20,097 nt of DNA, taken from an uncultured Capnocytophaga sp. GTDB taxonomy: Bacteria > Bacteroidota > Bacteroidia > Flavobacteriales > Flavobacteriaceae. The position numbers and the translations under genes are program-made. The DNA lies in NCBI RefSeq assembly GCF_938029845.1, contig NZ_CALHGG010000156.1:1-20097 (forward strand), given 5' to 3'. Of the stretch, positions 1-6,959 are shown one piece after another. The notes under the pieces are model-generated. The model worked only from the letters and a program-made list of their open reading frames with translations, was not told the DNA's origin and did no database searches. Each line of letters starts with the position of its first letter. Position 1 is the first letter of the stretch.

Positions 1-604
1 TAGGCGAGGCTTCCAAACCGCGATTGAGGAGCATATCAAAATCTTCTTTTTTATAGACGATAGAAGCTCCTGTACCGCCCAAAGTAAAGGACGGACGTAT
101 TACAAGTGGAAAACCAAAACGTTGGGCGATTTCTTTTCCTTTGAGGAAGGAAGTAGCCGTTTCCGAAGGCGCCATTGGGATACCAATTTCATCGAGCAAC
201 ACGCGGAATTTCTCGCGGTCTTCGGTAATTTGAATCGCATCGATATCTACCCCAATAATTTCCACTCCGAAGTCCTTCCAGATACCTTTTTCAGCTGCCT
301 CTATACAGAGGTTAAGGGCCGTCTGTCCGCCCATAGTAGGCAGTACGGCATCTATTTCGTGGTGTGCCTTGAGGATTTCTACCAATGATTTAGTAGTAAG
401 GGGTTTGAGATAGACCACATCCGCCATGGAAGGGTCGGTCATAATCGTAGCGGGGTTGGAGTTGATAAGTACAGTTTTGATACCGTCTTCGCGCAAGGAG
501 CGTAATGATTGCGAGCCTGAGTAGTCGAACTCACAGGCTTGCCCGATAATGATAGGTCCTGACCCTATAAGCAGAACACAATGTAGGTCGTTTCTTTTTG
601 GCAT
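1..604 (-). CDS. carB: Carbamoyl-phosphate synthase large subunit, N-terminal part (cut by window edge)
   Basis: The minus strand from ATG at 604 reads 201 codons without a stop to base 1, so the gene continues off the left edge. CarB makes carbamoyl phosphate from bicarbonate, glutamine-derived ammonia and two ATP, feeding pyrimidine and arginine synthesis in the cytosol. The translation begins MPKRNDLHCVLLIGSGP and then follows the known family closely: GQACEFDYSG, NSNPATIMTDPSMAD, LPTMGGQTALN, an EDREKF segment matching the region of the E. coli ATP-binding Arg129, and IRPSFTLGGTG matching the Arg169 region. This is the carboxy-phosphate ATP-grasp half. The start is fixed by family alignment. 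No Shine-Dalgarno site is visible; the upstream stretch is A/T rich with an AAGCGCTT palindrome. The preceding gene ends only 13 bp upstream, so co-transcription with it is likely. No carA lies next to it in this window. Confidence 0.96.
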   Translation of the reverse strand, partial: MPKRNDLHCVLLIGSGPIIIGQACEFDYSGSQSLRSLREDGIKTVLINSNPATIMTDPSMADVVYLKPLTTKSLVEILKAHHEIDAVLPTMGGQTALNLCIEAAEKGIWKDFGVEIIGVDIDAIQITEDREKFRVLLDEIGIPMAPSETATSFLKGKEIAQRFGFPLVIRPSFTLGGTGASIVYKKEDFDMLLNRGLEASP

Positions 605-617
605 TTGTTAAGCGCTT

Positions 618-1352
618 TTATTTTTTTAATAACTTATCTAGTAATTTTTCAAAGTCTCTTGTAGGGGAAAGTTCCTTCCCTTTAATAACTAGTGATAAAT
701 CAAGTAATTTATTTTCTGATAGTAAAATAAGATTTTCCTCTGGAAATCCTGATGTCTGAGAAAAATAACTTCTATATTCTTCTAATGTTGTATTATATTT
801 TTTTCTATGCACCAATGCTAAAGTAGGCAGGAACAAAAATATATCATCATTAGTAATGGCAAAAACTTGAAAATATTTTGTTAGTTGCTCTCTAGATTTT
901 ACAATCAGAGCATCGGGATCAAAAGATGAGCCATTTTCAAATCTTTCTTTATCTACATTATAGCGTTGCTCCGAAAAGAATGGTTGAATCCATCCTGCTT
1001 TAGCCTTAATTTCAACAATAGCAATAGTTTTTCCTCCTTTCTCAATCCTAATATCAGGAGCTGTTTTACCTTGTTGCCTTCTAAGCAAGATTTTCCATTC
1101 TTTTCCTTCTAATTCTGAAAGATGATAAAAAATCCTTGCTATATAGAATTCCAGTTCACTTGAAATAGGGGCATGGTAAGCTGTTTCAAAAGAAGAGGTT
1201 TTAAAACTCTGTTCTACTTTCGCCGAATCGTATAATTCATTGATAAATTTCAAAATATCCTCTGTAACAAGATTTCCAGCAACAAAATTATCGGCTATTT
1301 TTTTAGCCATTTTATCTATACTATCATAATATAGTTTCTTATAACTAAGCAT
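618..1352 (-). CDS. Orphan PD-(D/E)XK nuclease-like protein
   Basis: A 244-residue cytosolic protein with no signal peptide or membrane segment. Its centre has a PD-(D/E)XK signature: P99-D100 (APDIRI), a short beta-hairpin spacer, then E114-I-K116 (VEIKAK), preceded by a helix with S65-E66-L-E68 that could supply the extra acidic residue. This fold cuts nucleic acid in many restriction enzymes and repair nucleases, so a metal-dependent nuclease activity is inferred. The exact family was not recognised. No methyltransferase or specificity gene is adjacent, so it is not a visible restriction-modification pair. The gene is clearly more AT rich than carB, which suggests horizontal acquisition. 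It lies 13 bp upstream of carB in the same direction. It may be restriction-like, a defence effector or a non-catalytic relative. Confidence 0.7.
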   Translation of the reverse strand: MLSYKKLYYDSIDKMAKKIADNFVAGNLVTEDILKFINELYDSAKVEQSFKTSSFETAYHAPISSELEFYIARIFYHLSELEGKEWKILLRRQQGKTAPDIRIEKGGKTIAIVEIKAKAGWIQPFFSEQRYNVDKERFENGSSFDPDALIVKSREQLTKYFQVFAITNDDIFLFLPTLALVHRKKYNTTLEEYRSYFSQTSGFPEENLILLSENKLLDLSLVIKGKELSPTRDFEKLLDKLLKK

Positions 1353-1369
1353 TCTTACTTATTGAGTTT

Positions 1370-1408
1370 TAAAAAAAGAGCTACATTTTTCAAAAGAAAA
1401 ACATAGCT
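1370..1408 (-). terminator. Rho-independent terminator downstream of the 80-residue gene
   Basis: Read on the minus strand, a 13-bp stem (AGCTATGTTTTTC paired with GAAAAATGTAGCT, two imperfect pairs) closes a TTTT loop and is followed by C and seven T residues. It lies between the small gene ending at 1543 and the nuclease-like gene starting at 1352, so it should end transcription from the former. Confidence 0.7.
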
Positions 1409-1425
1409 ATTGTATTATAAAAAAG

Positions 1426-1481
1426 AATATTACCTCGTAGCTCTCGCAGGTACGACTTAAGGGAGTTGGTGAAGTAATATT
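1426..1481. repeat. Compact inverted-repeat element
   Basis: An outer perfect 8-bp inverted repeat (AATATTAC at 1426-1433 and GTAATATT at 1474-1481) encloses a more GC-rich core with nested inverted repeats, TCGTA at 1435-1439 with TACGA at 1451-1455, and ACCT at 1432-1435 with AGGT at 1448-1451. The flanks are very AT rich. It may be a folded leader RNA, a protein-binding site or a dispersed intergenic repeat; no second copy was seen in this window. Function is unknown. Confidence 0.45.
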
Positions 1482-1542
1482 AAGTGAGTTCATTAAATAT
1501 CAATAATTATTTTGCCAAGGTATTGAAAAATTCTTTTCATCT

Positions 1543-1785
1543 TTATGCCAAATATTTCTTCATAAGATAATCAAACTTTGCAGCCTCTACATCTATTTCT
1601 ATTTCTTGGGGAACAAGCTCATTAAGTTGTTCAAAAAGAGCTTCTAAATCAGTGTGTTTCATCCGCTCTCTCCATTCTTCTTCTTGAGCATAAAGTAATT
1701 CTAACTGACTTTCATTCAGGTTATTATCCTCATCACAACCCCTTGTTTTCTCCAAAACAGACGAATTTATATCTAAAGTATTCAT
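1543..1785 (-). CDS. Small acidic hypothetical protein (80 aa)
   Basis: An 80-residue protein rich in Glu, Asp and Leu, predicted to be largely helical, with no signal peptide or membrane segment. Central segments such as LELLYAQEEEWRERM and LEALFEQLNELV look amphipathic, so it may form a helical hairpin or bind a partner. I do not recognise the family. Support for it being real comes from its surroundings: a good TATCTTTG promoter box ends about 20 bp before the ATG, and a rho-independent terminator follows 135 bp after the stop, making it an independent unit. The small acidic character recalls antitoxins or adaptors, but no toxin partner is adjacent, so no function is assigned. Confidence 0.6.
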   Translation of the reverse strand: MNTLDINSSVLEKTRGCDEDNNLNESQLELLYAQEEEWRERMKHTDLEALFEQLNELVPQEIEIDVEAAKFDYLMKKYLA

Positions 1786-1805
1786 AACCTAACTATTCTA
1801 TGGGG

Positions 1806-1813
1806 CAAAGATA
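1806..1813 (-). promoter_or_regulatory. Promoter -7 box for the 80-residue gene
   Basis: Minus-strand TATCTTTG matches the Bacteroidetes -7 consensus TAnnTTTG exactly. It lies 20 bp upstream of the ATG at 1785, implying a short leader. No clear TTG -33 element is seen at the usual 19-bp spacing; only an A/T-rich tract is there. Confidence 0.6.
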
Positions 1814-1869
1814 CTAATTATTTTTGAGATAAAAGACTTCCTTTCCTTAAAATCTTATCCCCTATGATA

Positions 1870-2316
1870 CTAAGGTGTGTTAAGCAGGGAATCCCGTACG
1901 TATGTCTTTGTAAAAGAATCTATCCGGAAACGTGATATACCCACCTTGCTGGCTCTACGAACTCTAGGGAGATAAAGTATATATCGCTTGTTCTTTTTGA
2001 GCTTTCCTGTTTTTCCATGTACCCAATAAGTATCTGGAGTTAAATAATATCCCCCATACTTAGCTCTATAACGTATCTCATCAGGGGAGACAATATATTT
2101 TTTTCTAAAGAGCACATCTATATAAGCGGTTACTTTCTCAGCAGATGGGTGTTGTTCAAAATAGTTTCGGGCAAAAAGTGTAGCTGCCTGTTCTGTATTA
2201 ATAGGCAATCGCTTTTCTTTCTTGGCATAGGCAGGCTCATCATAGAACACATACGCACCATTAGGAGCCGCACAAGAGGTAGCTAAAAACAACAAAAATA
2301 AGGGAAAGTATTTCAT
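1870..2316 (-). CDS. Small hypothetical lipoprotein (148 aa)
   Basis: The N-terminus is a type II signal peptide: MKYF, a hydrophobic stretch, then the lipobox LATSC with Cys15 as the lipidation site. The mature part is basic (many Lys, Arg and Tyr) and has an NTEQAATLFARNYFE helix followed by beta-rich segments with YWVHGKTGK. The helix followed by a W-V-G-type strand recalls NTF2-like secreted domains, but that is only an impression and I do not recognise a named family. The residues after the cysteine (AAPNG) lack the Lys plus acidic cluster of surface-export signals, so a periplasm-facing location is more likely. The start is 9 bp after the stop of the repeat protein upstream, so the two probably form an operon. 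Confidence 0.8.
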   Translation of the reverse strand: MKYFPLFLLFLATSCAAPNGAYVFYDEPAYAKKEKRLPINTEQAATLFARNYFEQHPSAEKVTAYIDVLFRKKYIVSPDEIRYRAKYGGYYLTPDTYWVHGKTGKLKKNKRYILYLPRVRRASKVGISRFRIDSFTKTYVRDSLLNTP

Positions 2317-2325
2317 ACTGTAATT

Positions 2326-3261
2326 TTACGGATAATACTCTATTTCTCGCTTCTCTATAACTTTTATGTCGTCTCCTTTAAATTTTTCTATTTCCCCAGA
2401 TGTTTCTTCTGCTATCAAGGCTTTTAGTATTAGATTCCCCATCTTATCATAAGTAAGCTGATAGACTTTTGCAGAAAAAGGTTTTACGCCTGTTTTATCC
2501 TCGTAATACTCTTCTCTTATTTGATGTGTAGTATTGTTGTATATATATTTTGTTCTCCTCCAATGATCCCTCAACAGGTGCTTTTGTTCTTCCACAAGTA
2601 CACCGTCTTTATAGTTTTCTATCTGCTCTATTTCCCCGTCAGTATCATACTGAATATGTTTTTCCAATTGTCCTTTAGTATCGTATTGATACACCTCCAT
2701 ATTGTCTTTCTCATTATAATTCCCTCCAAAAGATTCTTTTCTGTTTTTCATATAGGCAAGGTCATATTTCTTTACCAAAAGCCTACCTGCACTATCATAT
2801 TCGTAGAGTTCTTTATAGTTGATACCATCATAACCTCCCTCTGCCCTTCTCTCTTTAGAAAGCAAATTCCCTTTACTATCATAGGTATAGAGGTATATTT
2901 CACTCGCCCTGATACCTCCCATATCTACAACGACTTTCTCCTGCACTACATTGTTAGGCAACTGAGTAAATACCGATTGAGATTCATTGCTTTTTACCTT
3001 TTTTAGTTTGCCATTATCGGCATACTCAAAGATAATTTCCCTTACCTTATTTCCTCCTCTATAAGATTGATAGCTAACAAGTTGTCCTTTTTCATTGAAG
3101 TTATCCCTCGTTAAAAATCCATATTCGTGATGACTTATAAGCGTCTTAACCTTCCCCTTGAGACCATACTGGCTAAGGGAAAGTTTATATTCGCCTGATG
3201 TATGTTGTCCTCTCACAGTAGTAAGGCACAAAAACATAAGTAATAAGAGTGTTTGCTTCAT
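2326..3261 (-). CDS. Secreted YD/MORN-like repeat protein
   Basis: I choose the start at 3261 and not the longest frame (3303), because MKQTLLLLMFLCLTTVRGQ is a clean type I signal peptide while the 14 residues before it would put charged residues ahead of it. The mature protein of about 290 residues carries diverged repeats of a Y-D-x-x-G-x-L pattern (FEYADNGKLKKV, YTYDSKGNLLSKE, YEYDSAGRLLVKK, YQYDTKGQLEKH, LTYDKMGNLILKA). Such repeats form beta strands and are common in secreted Bacteroidota proteins related to the RHS/YD and MORN-variant repeats. There is no RHS core or toxin domain and the size is far below a polymorphic toxin, so a structural or binding role in the periplasm or outside is more likely. 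It lies 44 bp after the glycosyltransferase gene and 9 bp before the small lipoprotein gene, probably one transcript. Confidence 0.82.
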   Translation of the reverse strand: MKQTLLLLMFLCLTTVRGQHTSGEYKLSLSQYGLKGKVKTLISHHEYGFLTRDNFNEKGQLVSYQSYRGGNKVREIIFEYADNGKLKKVKSNESQSVFTQLPNNVVQEKVVVDMGGIRASEIYLYTYDSKGNLLSKERRAEGGYDGINYKELYEYDSAGRLLVKKYDLAYMKNRKESFGGNYNEKDNMEVYQYDTKGQLEKHIQYDTDGEIEQIENYKDGVLVEEQKHLLRDHWRRTKYIYNNTTHQIREEYYEDKTGVKPFSAKVYQLTYDKMGNLILKALIAEETSGEIEKFKGDDIKVIEKREIEYYP

Positions 3262-3305
3262 AACCATAAGAAAAAGAGTGAAAAACGGGGCTCGAACCCT
3301 CAACC

Positions 3306-6300
3306 TTACTTTGCTTGAGCGGTATCTGCTGTATCAGCTGGCGCCTCTTGTGGGGGCGCTGGCTGATCCTCCTCTTCATCGGTAGCAAAACCATAAGACC
3401 TGCCCAATTCCTTCAAGCGGTTGATATACTTCTTATAGATAGCTGATTGCTCCTTATAAAAAGACTCATCTTCCATAATAGGAATGAGCAGTGCCTGATA
3501 GCGCCTTAGGTCATAGGCAATCTCATCGGAGAGTCTTATGAAATTAATCTGAGAGAAAGTAAGGTAATATTCTACTTTTTCTTGGTACTTCTTAGCTACT
3601 TGAAGGAATAACTTTCTGGCCTTTTCGGGTTCTTTCACCGCATAATAACCTGATATAAAAGGCTCCAAAGTAAAGTAATATCCCAAGTGTCCCACAGGAA
3701 TACGCGTGGTAGCTATATCAATAATATCCTTCGCCTTATCTATCTTATCTTCCGCTAGGAGGGTCTCGGTAAGGCGTGCTAGGTTACCACGGAATACAAT
3801 ACTATTGCGACGTGTTTCTGGATCATGGTATATATTTGGATCATCCATATTACCCCAATCCCAAGATTTTACAATATTATACATCAGGTCGGCGTCTATA
3901 CGTCCCATATCATAAGGGTTATCCTTATCAATAGGGGTCTTGATAGGTACTAATTTGTAAGCCATACCATCGAGTTGTAGGTAATCACGCATCCAGATAT
4001 ATTCGTCATCACTATAACTACCTCCGGTGAAGTAGATAGGGCGTTTCCAATCATTGTTCGCCAAAATATCAAGCATGAGTAGGCGATTCTTACCCATACC
4101 AACAGAAGGGAGCTTAATATCTATATAATCCACTATCTTATCGGCATCTTCGGGTTTTACGATACCACTCTTAAGAACATTTTCCTTATTGACAGGAATA
4201 CGTACTTTATTCGTTGGATAGGTAGAATAAGTAAGGTCAGGAGCCCCATTGCGATCTAACAATTTTTTAGTCTTAGGATCTTCTCTTCCTATCCATTCTA
4301 TAAGGCTCTTTATAGGCCAAGTATCGTCGGTTTTTTTATCAAAATAGATAGCATCACGCACTCCATAAGCATATTGACTATGTACCAATTGGGATGGAAT
4401 AGGGTCGCTAGTGTAGGCTTTGCGCTTCATCTGATCTATATACCAATCGGTTCCTAAGAGCGAGGTGTTGATCACCCTTACATCGGTTCGATAATGCTCT
4501 ACCTCCTGCATATACCACATTCCGAAAGTATCATTGTCCCCTATGGAGAAAATCATCGCTCCGTTGTCCTTGGAAACAGAATCCAAATAACTCTTAGCCA
4601 AAGCACGTGCTGTATAGCGACCGGAGCGGTCATGGTCATCCCAGTTCTCGGCTAGCATACGAGCTGGCACAGTAATAAGACAGAGCGATACTACTGCAGG
4701 AGCCATGCCCTTAAAGGACATCTTTTCTTCCAAAAGTGAATAGAGTGCATATACTCCCATCCCTATCCAAATAGCAAAGGTAAAGAACGATCCTACCAAA
4801 GCGTAATCACGCTCACGAGGCTCGAAAGGACGCTCATTGAGATATACCTTCAGTGCCAAGCCTGTAAATAGGAATAGGATAAAAACCACCCACCATTGGC
4901 GTTTGCTAGAGGAAAACTGGAAGAAGAGCCCTACCAATCCCAGTAGCAACGGCAAAAAGAAATACGTATTACGTCCACGGTTATTCTGTGCATCGGAAGG
5001 GAGGTGATCCTGTGGGTAGCCTGTGTGCCACTCATCTATCAAGGAAATACCTGAAATCCAGTTACCATGGTTATTGCTGATTTTTCCTTGTATATCATCT
5101 TGGCGACCTACAAAGTTCCAAAGGAGGTAGCGCAAATACATATAATCAAACTGGTAGCTGAACATGAATTTCAAGTTGTCCCAGAAGGAAGGTTTTTCTA
5201 CAATAAATATCCCTTGGTAACGGCGAAGTAGCTGTACATATTGCTCATAATCACCTGCATATACGACTGACTGAAGTTGTCGGCTGAGTTGTTCTACCTT
5301 TTCATTTCCTATATATTCAGGACTGATTCTATACTTTAGCGGACTGGTCAGGCTCATATAGTTGGCGGCATGTTCGCTACTCCACATACGAGGCAACAGA
5401 CCTACATGATCTGGACTAGGAGCATCCAAAGCATCCTTGTAGTTATTTACAATAATATACTTATTTGTCTTATAGTCTCGCTCATACTTAGGTTTCTCAT
5501 CCATATAATCTTCTGAGATAGCAAACTGATCCGAGTACATAGGCCCTACAAAGAGATAGGTCTTTTGATATTGCTCCAAGTTGTAATAAGCCAAGAGCAA
5601 ACGTGCATCGGTAGGACTATTCTCGTTGATCACCGTACCGGCATTGGAACGGATAGGAATCATCAGCCAAGAAGAGAACCCTACAAAAACAAAGAGTAGG
5701 CAGAGTGTGGCTGTCTGTAACAATCGTTTTTGGTGCTTCTGTGCTTGCCATAGGACAAAAGCAAAAACTCCTATAATCAATACCCCTATAAAGATAGTTC
5801 CTGAATTAAAAGGTAGCCCCAACTCATTGACAAAGAACACCTCTGTATAACCAAATAAGGCTAAGGTATAAGGAAGTATTAGCTTAAAAATAAGCAGCAA
5901 TATAGAAATAGAGATGATATTCGCCAAGATAAAGTTCGTGACATTCTTCTTAAAATGAGAACGGAAGAAATAGAGCATACCAATAGCAGGAATGGTAAGG
6001 AGCGCCATAAAGTGCACCCCAAAGGAGAGACCTACCACAAGAGCAATGAGCAACAGCCACTTATCTCCACGAGGTGTATCCAAGTTATCTGTCCACTTAA
6101 GCCCTAGCCAGAACATAACCGACATGAAGAGCATCGCCATCGCATACACCTCTGCCTCCGTAGCATTGAACCAAAAGCTATCGGAGAAGGTATAAGCCAA
6201 GGCACCCACTACTCCACTACCATATAAGGTAATCACCTGAGCATTGGAAAGCGTTTCCTTTTGGGAAAGCGCTATCTTCTTGGTGAAATTTACAATAATA

Positions 6301-6593
6301 AAGTATAGGAATAATATAGTAAAGGCACTGGAGAATACCGAAATAAAGTTTACAAAAAGAGCCGTCATCTCAGGGGAAGGAGAAAAAGAGGCAAAGAAAG
6401 CACCCACCATCTGGAAGAAAGGTGCCCCAGGAGGGTGTCCTACCTCCAGCTTAGCCGATGTGGCTATGTATTCCCCACAGTCCCAGAAACTTACGGTAGG
6501 CTCTACCGAAAGTCCATAGGTAATCAAGGCAATGAGGAATACCCCCCAACCTATTATGAGATTATACTTATGAAAGTCCTTTTGTAAGTCCAT
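3306..6593 (-). CDS. DUF2723 (GT117/TMEM260-like) membrane glycosyltransferase
   Basis: This 1095-residue inner-membrane protein belongs to the DUF2723 family, whose human relative TMEM260 is a protein O-mannosyltransferase; the bacterial members are placed in GT117. The hallmark is near the N-terminus: WDCGEY at residues 37-42, then HPPGAP at 53-58, in a loop after the first membrane helix. About 11 to 12 membrane segments fill roughly the first 670 residues. A soluble C-terminal part with FSIGDNDTFGMWY and a helical repeat-like end follows and should be periplasmic. By homology it would transfer a sugar, probably mannose from a lipid carrier, to Ser/Thr of exported proteins. Bacteroidota glycosylate at D-S/T-hydrophobic motifs. 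Its own Pro/Ala-rich tail carries two D-T-A motifs. The length is normal for the family. The start is well placed just before the first helix. Substrate specificity is inferred, not shown. Confidence 0.9.
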   Translation of the reverse strand: MDLQKDFHKYNLIIGWGVFLIALITYGLSVEPTVSFWDCGEYIATSAKLEVGHPPGAPFFQMVGAFFASFSPSPEMTALFVNFISVFSSAFTILFLYFIIVNFTKKIALSQKETLSNAQVITLYGSGVVGALAYTFSDSFWFNATEAEVYAMAMLFMSVMFWLGLKWTDNLDTPRGDKWLLLIALVVGLSFGVHFMALLTIPAIGMLYFFRSHFKKNVTNFILANIISISILLLIFKLILPYTLALFGYTEVFFVNELGLPFNSGTIFIGVLIIGVFAFVLWQAQKHQKRLLQTATLCLLFVFVGFSSWLMIPIRSNAGTVINENSPTDARLLLAYYNLEQYQKTYLFVGPMYSDQFAISEDYMDEKPKYERDYKTNKYIIVNNYKDALDAPSPDHVGLLPRMWSSEHAANYMSLTSPLKYRISPEYIGNEKVEQLSRQLQSVVYAGDYEQYVQLLRRYQGIFIVEKPSFWDNLKFMFSYQFDYMYLRYLLWNFVGRQDDIQGKISNNHGNWISGISLIDEWHTGYPQDHLPSDAQNNRGRNTYFFLPLLLGLVGLFFQFSSSKRQWWVVFILFLFTGLALKVYLNERPFEPRERDYALVGSFFTFAIWIGMGVYALYSLLEEKMSFKGMAPAVVSLCLITVPARMLAENWDDHDRSGRYTARALAKSYLDSVSKDNGAMIFSIGDNDTFGMWYMQEVEHYRTDVRVINTSLLGTDWYIDQMKRKAYTSDPIPSQLVHSQYAYGVRDAIYFDKKTDDTWPIKSLIEWIGREDPKTKKLLDRNGAPDLTYSTYPTNKVRIPVNKENVLKSGIVKPEDADKIVDYIDIKLPSVGMGKNRLLMLDILANNDWKRPIYFTGGSYSDDEYIWMRDYLQLDGMAYKLVPIKTPIDKDNPYDMGRIDADLMYNIVKSWDWGNMDDPNIYHDPETRRNSIVFRGNLARLTETLLAEDKIDKAKDIIDIATTRIPVGHLGYYFTLEPFISGYYAVKEPEKARKLFLQVAKKYQEKVEYYLTFSQINFIRLSDEIAYDLRRYQALLIPIMEDESFYKEQSAIYKKYINRLKELGRSYGFATDEEEDQPAPPQEAPADTADTAQAK

Positions 6594-6617
6594 TTTTATC
6601 TTTTTAAAAAAACGGAG

Positions 6618-6625
6618 CGAAGTTA
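6618..6625 (-). promoter_or_regulatory. Weak -7 box for the glycosyltransferase gene
   Basis: Minus-strand TAACTTCG differs from TAnnTTTG at one position and ends 24 bp before the ATG at 6593, a normal distance. No TTG -33 element is visible, so this is a tentative call. Confidence 0.3.
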
Positions 6626-6694
6626 AGCATTTTTATCTTATCCACCTAATAAAATAGGGAGAAAAAAATTTTTTTATTTTTTTTACGCAAAGTA

Positions 6695-6724
6695 TTGCAG
6701 GTTTCAAAAAAAGTTGTACCTTTG
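6695..6724 (+). promoter_or_regulatory. Canonical Bacteroidetes promoter for tRNA-Gln
   Basis: TTG at 6695-6697 and TACCTTTG at 6717-6724 are separated by exactly 19 bp, a full match to the -33/-7 consensus of the Bacteroidota primary sigma factor. The tRNA begins 16 bp downstream. Confidence 0.85.
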
Positions 6725-6740
6725 CACCGCAATTGAGAGA

Positions 6741-6811
6741 TGGTCTATGGTGTAATGGTAACACAGCAGATTTTGGTTCTGTTATTCAAGGTTCGAGTCC
6801 TTGTAGACCAA
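6741..6811 (+). tRNA. tRNA-Gln (anticodon UUG)
   Basis: The 71-nt sequence folds into a full cloverleaf: acceptor stem TGGTCTA (6741-6747) with TAGACCA (6804-6810), a short D stem GTG/CAC around AATGGTA, anticodon stem GCAGA/TCTGT around the loop TTTTGGT with anticodon TTG at 6773-6775, and T arm CAAGG-TTCGAGT-CCTTG. A U1-A72 end pair is typical of tRNA-Gln. Discriminator base is A; the 3' CCA is not encoded. It reads CAA codons and, with wobble, CAG. It stands alone with its own promoter upstream and a terminator downstream. Confidence 0.96.
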
Positions 6812-6873
6812 CTTTTTACAAATAATTCTTCTGAATTGGGTTAATCATATTATTATAGTTTAAAGTTATTTAG

Positions 6874-6909
6874 AAAGAAACTACCTGAATCAAGGTAGTT
6901 TCTTTTTTT
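6874..6909 (+). terminator. Strong rho-independent terminator after tRNA-Gln
   Basis: A perfect 13-bp stem (AAAGAAACTACCT with AGGTAGTTTCTTT) closes the 6-nt loop GAATCA and runs into a T tract to 6909. It ends the tRNA transcript and insulates the downstream operon, whose promoter box follows about 17 bp later. Confidence 0.9.
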
Positions 6910-6925
6910 ATTTCCATTATTTTTG

Positions 6926-6933
6926 TATTTTTG
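6926..6933 (+). promoter_or_regulatory. Promoter -7 box for the susC-led operon
   Basis: TATTTTTG fits TAnnTTTG and ends 26 bp before the ATG at 6960. The position of the -33 element falls in the T tract of the preceding terminator and shows no TTG, so the promoter may be weak or need an activator. No operator or riboswitch-like structure is seen in the short leader. Confidence 0.5.
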
Positions 6934-6959
6934 CCGTCCAAAAACAAAAACTGGTATAT

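Noticed and set aside
122..388. Plus-strand open frame of 88 codons
   Set aside because: It lies antisense inside the clearly conserved carB reading frame and has no family resemblance.
618..1785. Restriction-modification or toxin-antitoxin module formed by the nuclease-like gene and the 80-residue gene
   Set aside because: The two genes are separated by a terminator and about 190 bp, and there is no methyltransferase or recognised toxin/antitoxin family.
2521..3006. Plus-strand open frame of 161 codons rich in Phe and Ile
   Set aside because: It is the complement of the YD-repeat gene; its hydrophobic look comes from the complement of charged codons, and it lacks its own signals.
2326..3261. 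RHS/YD polymorphic toxin
   Set aside because: The repeats are few and diverged, the protein is about 310 residues, and no RHS core, toxin tip or immunity gene is visible.
3262..3303. N-terminal extension of the YD-repeat protein (start at 3303)
   Set aside because: The extra 14 residues precede a complete signal peptide and overlap a T-arm or terminator-like sequence, so the internal ATG at 3261 is preferred.
6741..6909. Genomic island attachment site at tRNA-Gln
   Set aside because: No integrase is present, no copy of the tRNA 3' end was seen elsewhere in the window, and the downstream terminator and operon look native.
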